Shown here: in pieces, positions 26,093 to 35,401 of the stretch
Layout: each line of letters begins with the position of its first letter
Numbering within the stretch: position 1 is the stretch's first letter
NCBI RefSeq assembly: GCF_001544755.2
Contig: NZ_FCOF02000003.1
Coordinates: forward strand, 1-64,000
Length of the DNA stretch: 64,000 nucleotides
Direction of reading: 5' to 3'
Source: Caballeronia catudaia
Lineage (GTDB): Bacteria > Pseudomonadota > Gammaproteobacteria > Burkholderiales > Burkholderiaceae
Notes under the pieces: model-generated
The model's input: the letters and a program-made list of their open reading frames with translations, nothing else
Databases searched by the model: none
Told to the model about the DNA's origin: nothing
Position numbers and translations under genes: made by a program

Positions 26093-27355
26093 TCAGACGC
26101 CGTGCGCGCTCAGACGCGCGGCGTACCAGCGCGAAAACTGATCGACATAGCTTTCCGTGAACGGCGAAAACACGCCCGGCCGATAGGCCGGGTCCTGCGT
26201 GCCTTCGTGCGTGATTTGGACGAGATGCTTGTCCTGCGCGTTCGTCGCCATCCACACTTCCGTCAGATCCTTGATCTGGTAATCGACGCCTTCGACCGCG
26301 TCCGCATGCACGAGCCATTTCGAACGCACGAGCGTTTTGTCCGGCGCCAGCGGGATGATGTACGACACCACCGCGTGATCGCTCATCACGTGGGTCCACG
26401 AGTTATGCGTCCACAGATGCGTGTCGCCCAGATCGCGCCGCGTCAGATTGCCGAAGAGCTTTTCGCAGGCGACCTTCGTGCTGATCGTTTGCGATTCGCC
26501 GTGACCCGCGATCACGAGCTGCTGTGTGCGGAATTGCGTGACCGCGTCTTCTTCCAGCCATTCGACGGTAGCGCTCGTGAATCCGTCACGCTCCCAGCTC
26601 GCCTGACACGCTGCGTTCCGTTCTTTGTACACCTCGAAATCGCGTAGCGATTCCTCGCTGAGATTGTCGGTGCAAAAACCGAAATCTTCCGGCAGAAACG
26701 ATGCGGTCAGTTCCGGATGCGTCGCTGCGCAGTGATAGCACTCGCGATTGTTCTCGATCACGAGCTTCCAGTTGCCTTGCTCGATGATCTCCGACTCGAA
26801 CGCGATCCTGGTATTGGTCAGGTCGTAGGGTGCGAAGCGCGGCGCCATCGCGTCTTCGAGCCTGGAGATATCGGCGGGCGCTTCATCGGCGAGACAGACG
26901 AAAATATGCGTGCCGACCATGCGCGTATGCACCGGGATCAGGCTGCGGCACGTCGGATCGAAATCCTTGCCCATGTGCGACGCGTGGCGCAGGCTGCCGT
27001 CGAGATCGTAGGTCCACTGGTGATACGGGCACACCAGCATGCCCACCGTCGATTTACCCGCTTCTTTCAGCCGCGCGCCGCGATGCCGGCACACGTTGCG
27101 ATACGTGCGGATGTTCTCATCGTCGTCACGAACGATGATGACCGAGGCGCGGCCGATGTCGACCGTCGATACGTCGCCCGGCTCCGGCACGTCCGAGGTC
27201 ACGCCGACCAGAATCCAGTGCTTCTGGAAAAAGATTTCGACGTCCTTCTCGAACACGTCCTGCCGCCCGAAAAGCTCGCCCGGCATGCCATGACCGGGTT
27301 CGCGGCTGCGGATCAATTCGCCATGAGACTTGAATTGGATTTGCACTTCGGACAT
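26093..27355 (-). CDS. Rieske non-heme iron oxygenase, alpha subunit (betaine demethylase type)
   Basis: A 420-residue Rieske oxygenase. The 2Fe-2S ligands are C89/H91 (CRHRGARL) and C109/H112 (CPYHQW). Mononuclear iron ligands are in ECYHCAATHPEL (H208, H213). The subgroup resembles GbcA and stachydrine demethylases, which remove a methyl group from quaternary ammonium compounds as formaldehyde. The reductase partner (GbcB type) is not adjacent and would have to come from elsewhere. It is the last gene of the minus-strand train headed by proVWX, which imports such compounds. ATG 27355 follows a purine-rich stretch. Confidence 0.82.
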   Translation of the reverse strand: MSEVQIQFKSHGELIRSREPGHGMPGELFGRQDVFEKDVEIFFQKHWILVGVTSDVPEPGDVSTVDIGRASVIIVRDDDENIRTYRNVCRHRGARLKEAGKSTVGMLVCPYHQWTYDLDGSLRHASHMGKDFDPTCRSLIPVHTRMVGTHIFVCLADEAPADISRLEDAMAPRFAPYDLTNTRIAFESEIIEQGNWKLVIENNRECYHCAATHPELTASFLPEDFGFCTDNLSEESLRDFEVYKERNAACQASWERDGFTSATVEWLEEDAVTQFRTQQLVIAGHGESQTISTKVACEKLFGNLTRRDLGDTHLWTHNSWTHVMSDHAVVSYIIPLAPDKTLVRSKWLVHADAVEGVDYQIKDLTEVWMATNAQDKHLVQITHEGTQDPAYRPGVFSPFTESYVDQFSRWYAARLSAHGV

Positions 27356-27473
27356 CGTCGTTCTCCAACGTTCACGGAAGCGGGACTTCGAATGGCCCCG
27401 GGATAACCGTGAGTATTGGATCACTGAAAAACAGCGTCAATGCGCTTTATTTTCGGCGTGGAGTTACTTTGGG

Positions 27474-28400
27474 TTATGCGTCCGCGCCTTCGCGCAGCCA
27501 ATTGATCAGACCGTCGATGGCGGGCGTGATGGTACGGCCGTGCGGCACCACGACGAAGTACGATTCGGGCGGTTTGAACGACGCCACCGGCAGCCTGACG
27601 AGCTCGCCGCTCGCGAGCAGATCGTGCACGAGCCGGCCCCAGCCGAGCGCGATGCCCTGACCGAAGCGCGCGGCCTGAATCGCGTCGGTGTAGAGGCTGC
27701 AGCGCAGCGCGAAGTTCAGCCGCATCGGACGATGCCCGACCGCGTTGAACCACTCTTCCCAGCCCATCCAGCCTTCGATGGTCGAATCGGATTCGACCAG
27801 CACCGCGCTCGCGACGTCTTCGAGCGTTGCTGGCTCGGAACGCGTCTGAAGCAATGACGGCGAGCAGACCGGAAACACTTCCTCGTCGAAGAGCAGCATC
27901 GCCGTACCGTCCGGCCAGGTGCCGTTGCCAAAGCGCACGGCGACGTCGATTTCCTTGTGCCGCAAATCGGCCGTGAACATCTGCGTGGACAGGCGCAATT
28001 GCAGATCGGGATGCGCCGCCTTCAGCGACGCGAGGCGCGGCAGCAGACGAAAATGCGAAAACGCGGAGGTCGCCGCGAGCACGAGTTCCTGCTGCACGGG
28101 GCCGCGTGCGAGGCGGTCGAACACGCTCGCGATCTTCTGCATCGATTCGGCGACGACGCGGTACAGCGCCTCGCCTTCATCGGTCAGTTCGATTGCGCGA
28201 TGCAACCGGCGAAAGAGCCGCTGGCCGAGCGTCTCTTCGAGGAACCTGACCTGCCGGCTCACGGCGGCCTGCGTGACACCCAATTCGTGCGCCGCGAGCG
28301 TGAAACTGCCGAGCCGCGCGACCGCTTCGAACTCGACGAGCGCCGTCACCGAAGGAATCAGCCGCCGGTATCCCTTCGTTTTTTCGATTGCCGTTTTCAT
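27474..28400 (-). CDS. LysR-family regulator (GcvA-like)
   Basis: A 308-residue LysR protein with N-terminal helix-turn-helix (SFTLAAHELGVTQAAVSRQVRFLEETLG) and a GcvA-type sensor domain (RLSTQMFTADLRHKEIDVAVRFGNGTWP). Relatives regulate glycine, choline and betaine genes. The gene lies between the Rieske oxygenase and another LysR, all in the same direction. It begins eight bases after the stop of the upstream LysR gene. Confidence 0.86.
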   Translation of the reverse strand: MKTAIEKTKGYRRLIPSVTALVEFEAVARLGSFTLAAHELGVTQAAVSRQVRFLEETLGQRLFRRLHRAIELTDEGEALYRVVAESMQKIASVFDRLARGPVQQELVLAATSAFSHFRLLPRLASLKAAHPDLQLRLSTQMFTADLRHKEIDVAVRFGNGTWPDGTAMLLFDEEVFPVCSPSLLQTRSEPATLEDVASAVLVESDSTIEGWMGWEEWFNAVGHRPMRLNFALRCSLYTDAIQAARFGQGIALGWGRLVHDLLASGELVRLPVASFKPPESYFVVVPHGRTITPAIDGLINWLREGADA

Positions 28401-28407
28401 GCTGCGC

Positions 28408-29409
28408 TCACGCGACGGCCTTCGCTTCGGCCGCCGGCCATCCCTGCATCATCGTGGCGATCTCTTCGTCGAGCCATTGGCGAAACTGCAGATATTCCGG
28501 GCGCGATTTCGCATTGCGATGCGTGATGATGTAGTGATGACGGTCGTGGAACACGAGCGCGTCGTCGACGGGACGGACCAGTTTTTTCTGCTCGACCTGA
28601 CGATGCACGAGATGATGCCAGCCGAGCAAGGTGCCTTCGCCCGCCTCGGCCTGCGCGACCAGCAGCCGATAGTCGTTGCTTTCCAGATCGTCGTGCTGAT
28701 CGAGGCGCTCGGAACCGTCGCCTTGCTGATACCAGTTCTTCCACACGCGCCAGTCGACGTGCTCGCACACTTGCGCGCGCCCGAGCAGCGAAAGACTCAA
28801 CGTGGGATGCGCGAGCAGATCGAGCGGCTTCAGCGTGCGGCCATGAAAGTAGCGTTCATGAAACGGAACGCTGCATACCGGATAAACGATGTCGTGAAAC
28901 AGCGGCTCGACTTCGTATTCCTGCTCACGCGGCGGATTCTTCGTGATGATGACATCGGGCTCCATGAGATCGTCGAGCTCCATGAAGTGCTCGGTCACCA
29001 TCACATGCAGGCGGATGTTCGGAAAGCGCTGGCGGAATGCGGGCAATCTGAACGACAGCCACAGCGCCGAAAACGTATGGGAGATGCAAAGCGTGAGCGC
29101 GTGACGATCGACGCGCCTGACTGCCTGCGCCGCCTCCGCGATATTCATGATCGACAGATACGACGCGTTGTAGAGAATGCGGCCCGCGTCCGTCAGCGCG
29201 ATATGCCGGCCGGTGCGCTCGAAGAGCGCGACTTCGAGCGTGTCTTCGAGCTCCTTGATCTGCCGGCTCACCGCCGCCTGCGTGACGCACAGCACTTCGG
29301 CGGCCTGCGTGAAGCTTTCATATCGCGCTGCGGTGACGAAGCACCGAAGCGCCCGCAGCGAGGGCATCTGGGCGAGAAGCCTGTCCGCGAACTGCTGTTT
29401 CTTCTGCAT
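28408..29409 (-). CDS. LysR-family regulator
   Basis: A 333-residue LysR protein with the recognition region SFTQAAEVLCVTQAAVSRQIKELEDTLEVALF and a sensor domain containing MVTEHFMELDDLMEPDVIITKN. ATG 29409 is chosen because GAAGG precedes it at normal spacing; an in-frame GTG lies nine bases upstream. It shares strand and tight spacing with the second LysR gene. Together they could respond to the imported betaine and to a breakdown product. Confidence 0.85.
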   Translation of the reverse strand: MQKKQQFADRLLAQMPSLRALRCFVTAARYESFTQAAEVLCVTQAAVSRQIKELEDTLEVALFERTGRHIALTDAGRILYNASYLSIMNIAEAAQAVRRVDRHALTLCISHTFSALWLSFRLPAFRQRFPNIRLHVMVTEHFMELDDLMEPDVIITKNPPREQEYEVEPLFHDIVYPVCSVPFHERYFHGRTLKPLDLLAHPTLSLSLLGRAQVCEHVDWRVWKNWYQQGDGSERLDQHDDLESNDYRLLVAQAEAGEGTLLGWHHLVHRQVEQKKLVRPVDDALVFHDRHHYIITHRNAKSRPEYLQFRQWLDEEIATMMQGWPAAEAKAVA

Positions 29410-29463
29410 GTGAATCACCTTCAGGGCTGGCGATTTATCAATCGTTCCAGGTGTTTTGCCCGC

Positions 29464-30234
29464 TCATCCGCGCCCTTGGACGCGGCGCATGATCCTGTCG
29501 AGCGCCTCCGCGTAATGCGCGAACGTGCCCCGCTCCGATAACTCGCGCCAAAGCTGCTCGTTGAGGCCGCCGGGTGTGCTCGCGTGTCCGATCATCGCCG
29601 AGAAAGGCGCGTCGCCCTGCGTCGTTTCGTGAGCGAGACCCACATGATAGCCCGCCAAAAACGAACGGGCCGACGCATACGGCAGCCCTTGCGCGACGAG
29701 CCACGACGCCTGTTCCTCCAGCAGCGCGAAGAAGCTCGCCATCGTTGCAGTGACGGCGGAAAGCGCGTCGAACTGATGTTCGTCGTCGACTTCGACCGCT
29801 TCGCCGAGCGGAGAAAATAGCGCAGCCGCGATCTCGTCATGTGGACAGATCGCCGTGCTGCCCTTGCCCACCGCGACCGCCGGCAGCGGCACCGCGCGCA
29901 CCACCTTGGCCGAGCGGCGCACGAGTTCGCGAATCTGATCGAGCGACATGCCCGCGATGAAACTGATGACGTGATGCCGCGCCTCGAACGCCAAACTGCT
30001 CAGCACGTCGGGCGCGATCTGCGGCACGACCGCGAGACACACGACGTCCGATGCATCGAGCACGCCCTGATTGCTCTCGCAAACCTCGACGCGCGAATCC
30101 ATCTTGGCCAGTTGAGCCGCGATGTCCGCATTGCGCGGCGACAAAACAATGCGTTCGAAAGGAACGCCGAAACGGATCATGCCGGTCACGATCGCCCGAG
30201 TGATCGTGCCGGCGCCGATGAAGCCAATGTGCAT
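29464..30234 (-). CDS. Pyrroline-5-carboxylate reductase-like protein
   Basis: A 256-residue ProC-family reductase. The N-terminal Rossmann fold is GFIGAGTITRAIVTGM, with ASDVVCLAVVPQ and VVRAVPLPAVAVGKG; the C-terminal dimerisation domain is GSPxS-poor compared with housekeeping ProC. It reduces cyclic imines to imino acids in its family. In this cluster it may reduce an imine formed by the FAD enzyme. The housekeeping proC is expected elsewhere, so this is a specialised paralog. Confidence 0.78.
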   Translation of the reverse strand: MHIGFIGAGTITRAIVTGMIRFGVPFERIVLSPRNADIAAQLAKMDSRVEVCESNQGVLDASDVVCLAVVPQIAPDVLSSLAFEARHHVISFIAGMSLDQIRELVRRSAKVVRAVPLPAVAVGKGSTAICPHDEIAAALFSPLGEAVEVDDEHQFDALSAVTATMASFFALLEEQASWLVAQGLPYASARSFLAGYHVGLAHETTQGDAPFSAMIGHASTPGGLNEQLWRELSERGTFAHYAEALDRIMRRVQGRG

Positions 30235-30250
30235 AGCGCCTCGCCTGCAA

Positions 30251-31744
30251 TCATTCGAGCTTCAGCCAGGTCGTCTTCAGCTCGCAGTATTGGTCGTGCG
30301 CGTAGACCGATTTGTCGCGTCCGCCGAAGCCGGACTGCCCGAAGCCGCCGAAGGGCGTCGAAAGATCGCCTTCGCCGAAGCAGTTCACGGTCACGGTGCC
30401 CGCACGGATGCGCGCCGCGACTTTGTGCGCCTGGTTCACGTTATCGGTCCACAGCGATGCCGCGAGTCCGTAGCACGTATCGTTCGCGATGCGCACGGCC
30501 TCGTCGACGTCAGCATATTCGATAACGCACACGACCGGGCCGAAGACCTCGTCGCGCGCGATGCTCATCTCGTGCGTGACGTTGTCGAAGATGGTCGGCT
30601 CGACGAACCAGCCGCCCGTTTCCTTCAGTGTCGCATTGCCGCCGCAGACGACGCGCGCGCCTTCGGCCCTCGCCTTCTCGATGTGACTCAGCACCTTTTC
30701 GTAATGCTTTTCCTCGATGAGCGAGCCGAGCTTGACCTCGGGATCGAGTGGATCGCCGGTTCGCCAGCCTTCGAGCACGGCCTGCATCTTTTGCAGCAAT
30801 TCGGCCTTCTGGCTCGTATGAACGAGGATGCGCGAGCCCGCGCTGCAGTTCTCGCCCATGTTCCAGAACGCGGCGGCGACGGCCTGCTCCGCGACGGCGT
30901 CGAGGTTCGCGACATCGGGCAACACGACCTGCGGATTCTTGCCGCCGCATTCGAGCACGACGCGCTTCAGGTTCGTATCGGCGGAATAGCGCAGGAAGCG
31001 CTTGCCGGTTTCGGTCGAGCCGGTGAACGCGATGAGATCGACATCCGCATGCACGCCGAGCGCCTGGCCCGCGCTTTCGCCGAAGCCCGTGACGACGCTG
31101 AGCACGCCCGGCGGCACGCCCGCTTCGTGCGCGAGATCGGCGATGCGCAGCGTCGACAGCGAGGTCTGTTCCGCCGGCTTCACGATCACGCTGTTGCCCA
31201 CGGACAGCGCCGGCCCGATCTTCCATGCGAGCATCAGCGCCGGAAAATTCCACGGCAGCACCGCGCCGACGACGCCGATCGGCTCGCGCGTGATCATCGA
31301 CACGACGCTCGCGCCCGATGGCGACAGCGCGTCGTAACGCTTGTCGGTGACTTCCGCGTGCCAGCGGATGCACGCCGCCGATTCGGGGATATCGAGGCCC
31401 ATACATTCGCTGATCGGCTTGCCCGCTTCGAGCGCTTCGAGCAGCGCGAGCTCTTCCGCGTTGTCGTCGATGAGTTGCGCGAGGCGTTGCAGCACCGCTT
31501 TGCGATGCGACGGCGCGGCCTTCGACCACACGCCGGATTCGAACGCGTCGCGCGCCGCGATAACCGCGCGGTCGATGTCCTTCGCGTCGCACTTCGCGAC
31601 TTCGGCGAGCACCTTGCCCGTGGACGGATTCAGCGTGGCGAAGGTTTCATTCGATGCCGCATTGCAGCGTTGTCCCGCGATGAAGGCCCGTCCATCGAGC
31701 GCCAGGTCTTGTGCCTTGCGCTGCCATTCCTTAAGCGTCGTCAT
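30251..31744 (-). CDS. Aldehyde dehydrogenase (PuuC/KauB-like)
   Basis: A 497-residue NAD(P)-dependent aldehyde dehydrogenase. NAD site FTGSTETGKRF, catalytic glutamate in LECGGKNPQ and nucleophilic cysteine in GENCSAGSR are all present. The C-terminus GGFGQSGFGGRDKS is of the gamma-aminobutyraldehyde/4-guanidinobutyraldehyde type. It lies 16 bases from the ProC-like gene and 17 bases from the FAD enzyme, so an amino-aldehyde made by the FAD enzyme is the expected substrate. Confidence 0.9.
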   Translation of the reverse strand: MTTLKEWQRKAQDLALDGRAFIAGQRCNAASNETFATLNPSTGKVLAEVAKCDAKDIDRAVIAARDAFESGVWSKAAPSHRKAVLQRLAQLIDDNAEELALLEALEAGKPISECMGLDIPESAACIRWHAEVTDKRYDALSPSGASVVSMITREPIGVVGAVLPWNFPALMLAWKIGPALSVGNSVIVKPAEQTSLSTLRIADLAHEAGVPPGVLSVVTGFGESAGQALGVHADVDLIAFTGSTETGKRFLRYSADTNLKRVVLECGGKNPQVVLPDVANLDAVAEQAVAAAFWNMGENCSAGSRILVHTSQKAELLQKMQAVLEGWRTGDPLDPEVKLGSLIEEKHYEKVLSHIEKARAEGARVVCGGNATLKETGGWFVEPTIFDNVTHEMSIARDEVFGPVVCVIEYADVDEAVRIANDTCYGLAASLWTDNVNQAHKVAARIRAGTVTVNCFGEGDLSTPFGGFGQSGFGGRDKSVYAHDQYCELKTTWLKLE

Positions 31745-31761
31745 GTCATGTCCTCACAGAT

Positions 31762-33105
31762 TCAAAGTTCGGCGCCCGCCGAGAATTCCTTCACCCAGAT
31801 CGCCGCCGATACCGCGACGTCCGCGATCGGCCGTATCGGCAGCGAGCGTGGATGCGGCTGTTTCAGGAGCTGATTGATCAGATCGTTCGATTGCCCCAGC
31901 GCATGTTCGGCGATGAGCTTGCCCGCCGCCGAGCCGCGGCTCAGCCCGAGCCCGTTGCAGCCGACGGCTTCGTACACGCCGTCGTCGCGCTGACCGAAGA
32001 GCGCGCCGTTGTTCGCCGACAGACACAGCGCACCGCCCCACGTGTACTGAAGTTCGACATCCTTCAACATCGGAAAGCGCCGGTCGAACGAGCGCTGATG
32101 CAGATGCTTCGATTTCGCCAGATCGTGCTCCGATACCGATAGATTCGGCCGGAACGCGAAGTGATTGCGCACGCAAATGCGGTTCGTTGCGAGACGGCGC
32201 ACGGTGGTGCCCATCGGGTCGGCGGGAATCAGCGCCCACGAGTTCATGCCGCCGAGCCGCGCGATCTCGTCATCGGTCATCACGCGCGACATCGACGCGA
32301 ACGTGTACACCGGCAACAAGCCGTTCGGATGGCCGCCGAAAGTCGCCGCATACGCGTTGGTGCACAGCACGACGCGCTTCGCTTCGATCTTGCCGTTCGC
32401 GAAGCTCAGGAGCTTGGTCTGGCGGCGCGCTTCACGGCCCGTTTCCATGCCCTTCACCGCGCTCATTTCGAAGATGGTCACGTTCGCAGGCTGCGTGGCC
32501 GCGAGACCGCGCATGAGCGCCGCCGGCTGGACCGTGCTGCATCCCGGCGTAAAGAGCGCGCTCTGATAAAAACTCGTGCCTGTCACTTTCGCGATGGCCG
32601 CGTCGTCGAGCCATTCGCACGGTTCGTCGATGCGCGCAAGGCCATCGGCGAAATGCGTCAGCGCCGCGTGGCCTTTCTTGTTCACCGACGCGTGATACTT
32701 GCCGTCGTCACGCCAGTCGCACTCGATGCCGTACTGCTTCACCGTGCTGCGCACGTAATCGATGCCGTGGCGTTGCAGCCGCACATCGGCCTTGTCCGCT
32801 TCGACACTGCGCGAGTAACTCTCGCTGCTGATGTCGTGCGGCAAATCCACGAAAAAGCCGGAATTGCGACCCGCCGTGGAGCGGCCGATGCGGTCCGCCT
32901 CGACGAGCGCGATAGACGCATCCGGCGCCAGCTCGGCGAGCCGCCGCGCCGCGCACAGGCCGGTGATACCGCCGCCGACCACCACGTAGTCGAAGCGCTG
33001 CTCACCCGTCACGCCCTTCGCGGGCGCGGCGGGGGGCAGGCTTTCCCACCAGCCGTTGACACCATCCGGTGCGGGAAACCGCACGAAGTCCAGTTTCGAG
33101 GCCAT
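31762..33105 (-). CDS. FAD-dependent amine/amino-acid oxidoreductase (DAO fold, PuuB-like)
   Basis: A 447-residue flavoprotein with the dinucleotide-binding motif VVVGGGITGLCAARRLAEL near residue 41, the GRNSGFFVDLPHDIS active-site segment and the C-terminal CNGLGLSRGSAAGKLIAE of DadA/PuuB/sarcosine-oxidase relatives. It would oxidise a C-N bond, for example N-demethylating a secondary amine or opening an amino acid to an imine. It starts ten bases after the DHDPS-family stop. Confidence 0.86.
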   Translation of the reverse strand: MASKLDFVRFPAPDGVNGWWESLPPAAPAKGVTGEQRFDYVVVGGGITGLCAARRLAELAPDASIALVEADRIGRSTAGRNSGFFVDLPHDISSESYSRSVEADKADVRLQRHGIDYVRSTVKQYGIECDWRDDGKYHASVNKKGHAALTHFADGLARIDEPCEWLDDAAIAKVTGTSFYQSALFTPGCSTVQPAALMRGLAATQPANVTIFEMSAVKGMETGREARRQTKLLSFANGKIEAKRVVLCTNAYAATFGGHPNGLLPVYTFASMSRVMTDDEIARLGGMNSWALIPADPMGTTVRRLATNRICVRNHFAFRPNLSVSEHDLAKSKHLHQRSFDRRFPMLKDVELQYTWGGALCLSANNGALFGQRDDGVYEAVGCNGLGLSRGSAAGKLIAEHALGQSNDLINQLLKQPHPRSLPIRPIADVAVSAAIWVKEFSAGAEL

Positions 33106-33114
33106 GCACGTGAC

Positions 33115-34002
33115 TTACTGAGCGTTGCGCAGCAGGGGTTGAACGATCTTGGCGAAGGCGCTGCGCTCTTCGTCATTGAGCGTGCCGAGCGGCGCGCGCG
33201 CATTGCCCACGCGCGTGCCCGCGAGCTCGCAGCCATAACGCACATACTGGATGAATTTGCCGCTGCGCTCCAGCAGTTCGAGCACCGGCAGGAGTTGCGT
33301 CATCAACTTGCGGCCGGTGGTGAAATCGCCTTGCTTCACGCAGGCTTCGAGCAGCGCCGTATGCGCTTCCGGCAGGAAGTTCGATGCGCCCGCGACCCAG
33401 CTTCGCACGCCCCACGCGAAAAATTCGAGCGCCTGGTCGTCCATGCCGCAGCTCAGGACGAAGCGATCCGGCAGATGCGTCGCGAGATGGTGGAGATGCG
33501 CGATATCGCCGGTGCTCTCTTTCATCGCGGCGAAGTTCGGGCGTTCGAGCAGCTTGTCGAGGACTTCATCGCCGATGGCCGTGCCGGTGCGCGCCGGAAA
33601 GTTGTACAGCATGACCGGCATGTCGAGCGCGTCGTCGACCTTCAACAGGTGCGCCAGCAGTTCGTCCTGTGTCGGCTGCACGTAGTAGGGCGCGGCGACC
33701 AGCAACGCGTCATAGCCCGCGCGCTTCGCTTCCTTGCCGAGGCGCAGGACTTCGGTCGTCGTCGTCGCATTGATGCCTGCGGTGAGATACGTCTTGCCGC
33801 CGACGGCGGAGGCCACCGTGTCCAGCGTTTTCACGCGCTCGTCGAAGCTGAGCGCATAGTATTCGCCCGTGGTGCCGCCGACGCCCATGCCGGCGACGCG
33901 GCCGACGAGACTGGCGGCATGCTTGCCGAGCATGTCGTGATCGATTTCGCCGTCGGCCTTGAACGGAGTGACCAGCGGGGTATGTACGCCTTCGAAGCTC
34001 AT
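33115..34002 (-). CDS. Dihydrodipicolinate synthase-family aldolase/lyase
   Basis: A 295-residue class I aldolase with Schiff-base lysine in AAMKESTGD, catalytic tyrosine in MLYNFPARTG and the substrate motif GVGGTTGEYYAL in place of the usual GTTGE. The family includes DapA, KDG aldolase, N-acetylneuraminate lyase and the hydroxyproline-pathway deaminase. The housekeeping DapA role is unlikely inside this catabolic operon. Cleavage or deamination of an intermediate made by the FAD enzyme is an inference. ATG 34002 matches the family start. Confidence 0.85.
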   Translation of the reverse strand: MSFEGVHTPLVTPFKADGEIDHDMLGKHAASLVGRVAGMGVGGTTGEYYALSFDERVKTLDTVASAVGGKTYLTAGINATTTTEVLRLGKEAKRAGYDALLVAAPYYVQPTQDELLAHLLKVDDALDMPVMLYNFPARTGTAIGDEVLDKLLERPNFAAMKESTGDIAHLHHLATHLPDRFVLSCGMDDQALEFFAWGVRSWVAGASNFLPEAHTALLEACVKQGDFTTGRKLMTQLLPVLELLERSGKFIQYVRYGCELAGTRVGNARAPLGTLNDEERSAFAKIVQPLLRNAQ

Positions 34003-34050
34003 GGTTGACTCTCTGTTGAGTGAATCGTGTGTGGTCATGCGTGTCGCTCG

Positions 34051-35346
34051 TCAGACGAGCGCTTCCGCATGTGAATAGATCGGGTACAGACTGCACAGAT
34101 CGCGCACGCGGGCGCGCACCGCGCGCTCGACGTGCGCGTCGCCGTTCGGTTCGTTTTCGAGCGCGGACAGCACCGCGAGGATCATCTCGCCGACCTGCTC
34201 GAACTGCGCAGTGCCGAAGCCGCGCGTCGTCGCCGCAGGCGTGCCGAGACGGATGCCGGAAGTCACCGTCGGGTTTTCGGTGTCGAAGGGAATGCCGTTC
34301 TTGTTGCACGTGATGCCCGCGCGCTCCAGCGCCTTTTCCGCCTGCATGCCGGTGAGACCCTTGCCGCGCAGATCGACGAGCAGCAGATGGTTGTCCGTGC
34401 CGCCCGTCACGAGGCTCAAGTCCCCTGCCTGCAATACCTTGCCGAGCGCCTGCGCATTGCGCAGCACGCGATCGATATACGCGGTGAATTCCGGTCGCAG
34501 CGCTTCGCCGAACGCAACGGCCTTGCCGGCGATCACATGCATCAACGGACCGCCCTGCAAGCCGGGATAGATCGCGGAGTCGATCTTCCTGGCGATATCG
34601 CCGTCGTTGGTGAGGATGAAGCCGCCGCGCGGGCCGCGCAGCGTTTTATGCGTCGTGGACGTGACGACATCGGCGAACGGCACCGGATTCCGATGCCGCC
34701 CCGCCGCGACGATGCCCGCGATATGCGCCATGTCCACCATCAGTAATGCCCCGACGCTATCGGCGATCTCGCGGAACGCGGCGAAATCGAGCGCGCGCGG
34801 ATACGCCGAATAGCCGGCGATGATCAGCTTCGGACGATGCTGCTCCGCGAGCCGCCGGACTTCTTCGTAGTCGATGCGCAGCGTGTCCGGGTTCACGCCG
34901 TATAGCAACGCGTTGAACCACTTGCCCGACAGCGCCGGATGCGCACCGTGCGTGAGATGGCCGCCCGCATCGAGCGACATGCCCATCACGGTGTCGCCCG
35001 GCTTCAGAAGCGCGAGCAGGACCGCGCCGTTCGCCTGTGCGCCCGAATGCGGCTGCACGTTGGCGAACTGGGCATCGAACAAAGCGCTCACGCGGTCGAT
35101 GGCCAGCGCCTCGATGCGATCGACATGCTCGCAGCCGCCGTAATAACGGCGCGACGGATACCCTTGCGCGTACTTGTTCGTCAGCACCGTGCCCTGCGCT
35201 TCCATCACCGCCGACGACACGATGTTTCCGGAAGCGATCAGTTCGATCTGCGTCTGCTGACGGCGCAACTCCAAAGCGATCTCCGATGCGATCACGGGAT
35301 CATGACTCTGCAGGCTTTCGCCAAAGAAGCGCGAGTACTCGTTCAC
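34051..35346 (-). CDS. Serine hydroxymethyltransferase-like PLP enzyme with altered active site
   Basis: A 431-residue fold-type I PLP enzyme that aligns with GlyA throughout: PLP lysine K234 in [27 protein letters not shown] and SGIRLGTPA are intact. Two otherwise invariant glutamates are changed: IASEN reads IASGN (G40) and NKYAEGYP reads NKYAQGYP (Q61, the position of E. coli E57). That glutamate is needed for tetrahydrofolate-dependent C1 transfer, so a folate-independent aldolase or related reaction is likely. It starts with GTG. It lies between proX and the DHDPS-family gene in the betaine train. Confidence 0.85.
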   Translation of the reverse strand: MNEYSRFFGESLQSHDPVIASEIALELRRQQTQIELIASGNIVSSAVMEAQGTVLTNKYAQGYPSRRYYGGCEHVDRIEALAIDRVSALFDAQFANVQPHSGAQANGAVLLALLKPGDTVMGMSLDAGGHLTHGAHPALSGKWFNALLYGVNPDTLRIDYEEVRRLAEQHRPKLIIAGYSAYPRALDFAAFREIADSVGALLMVDMAHIAGIVAAGRHRNPVPFADVVTSTTHKTLRGPRGGFILTNDGDIARKIDSAIYPGLQGGPLMHVIAGKAVAFGEALRPEFTAYIDRVLRNAQALGKVLQAGDLSLVTGGTDNHLLLVDLRGKGLTGMQAEKALERAGITCNKNGIPFDTENPTVTSGIRLGTPAATTRGFGTAQFEQVGEMILAVLSALENEPNGDAHVERAVRARVRDLCSLYPIYSHAEALV

Positions 35347-35401
35347 GGGAAAACTCCGGGGAAATCCTGCGTTACGGCTCTACGATAGGTCTAAAACCAG
35401 C

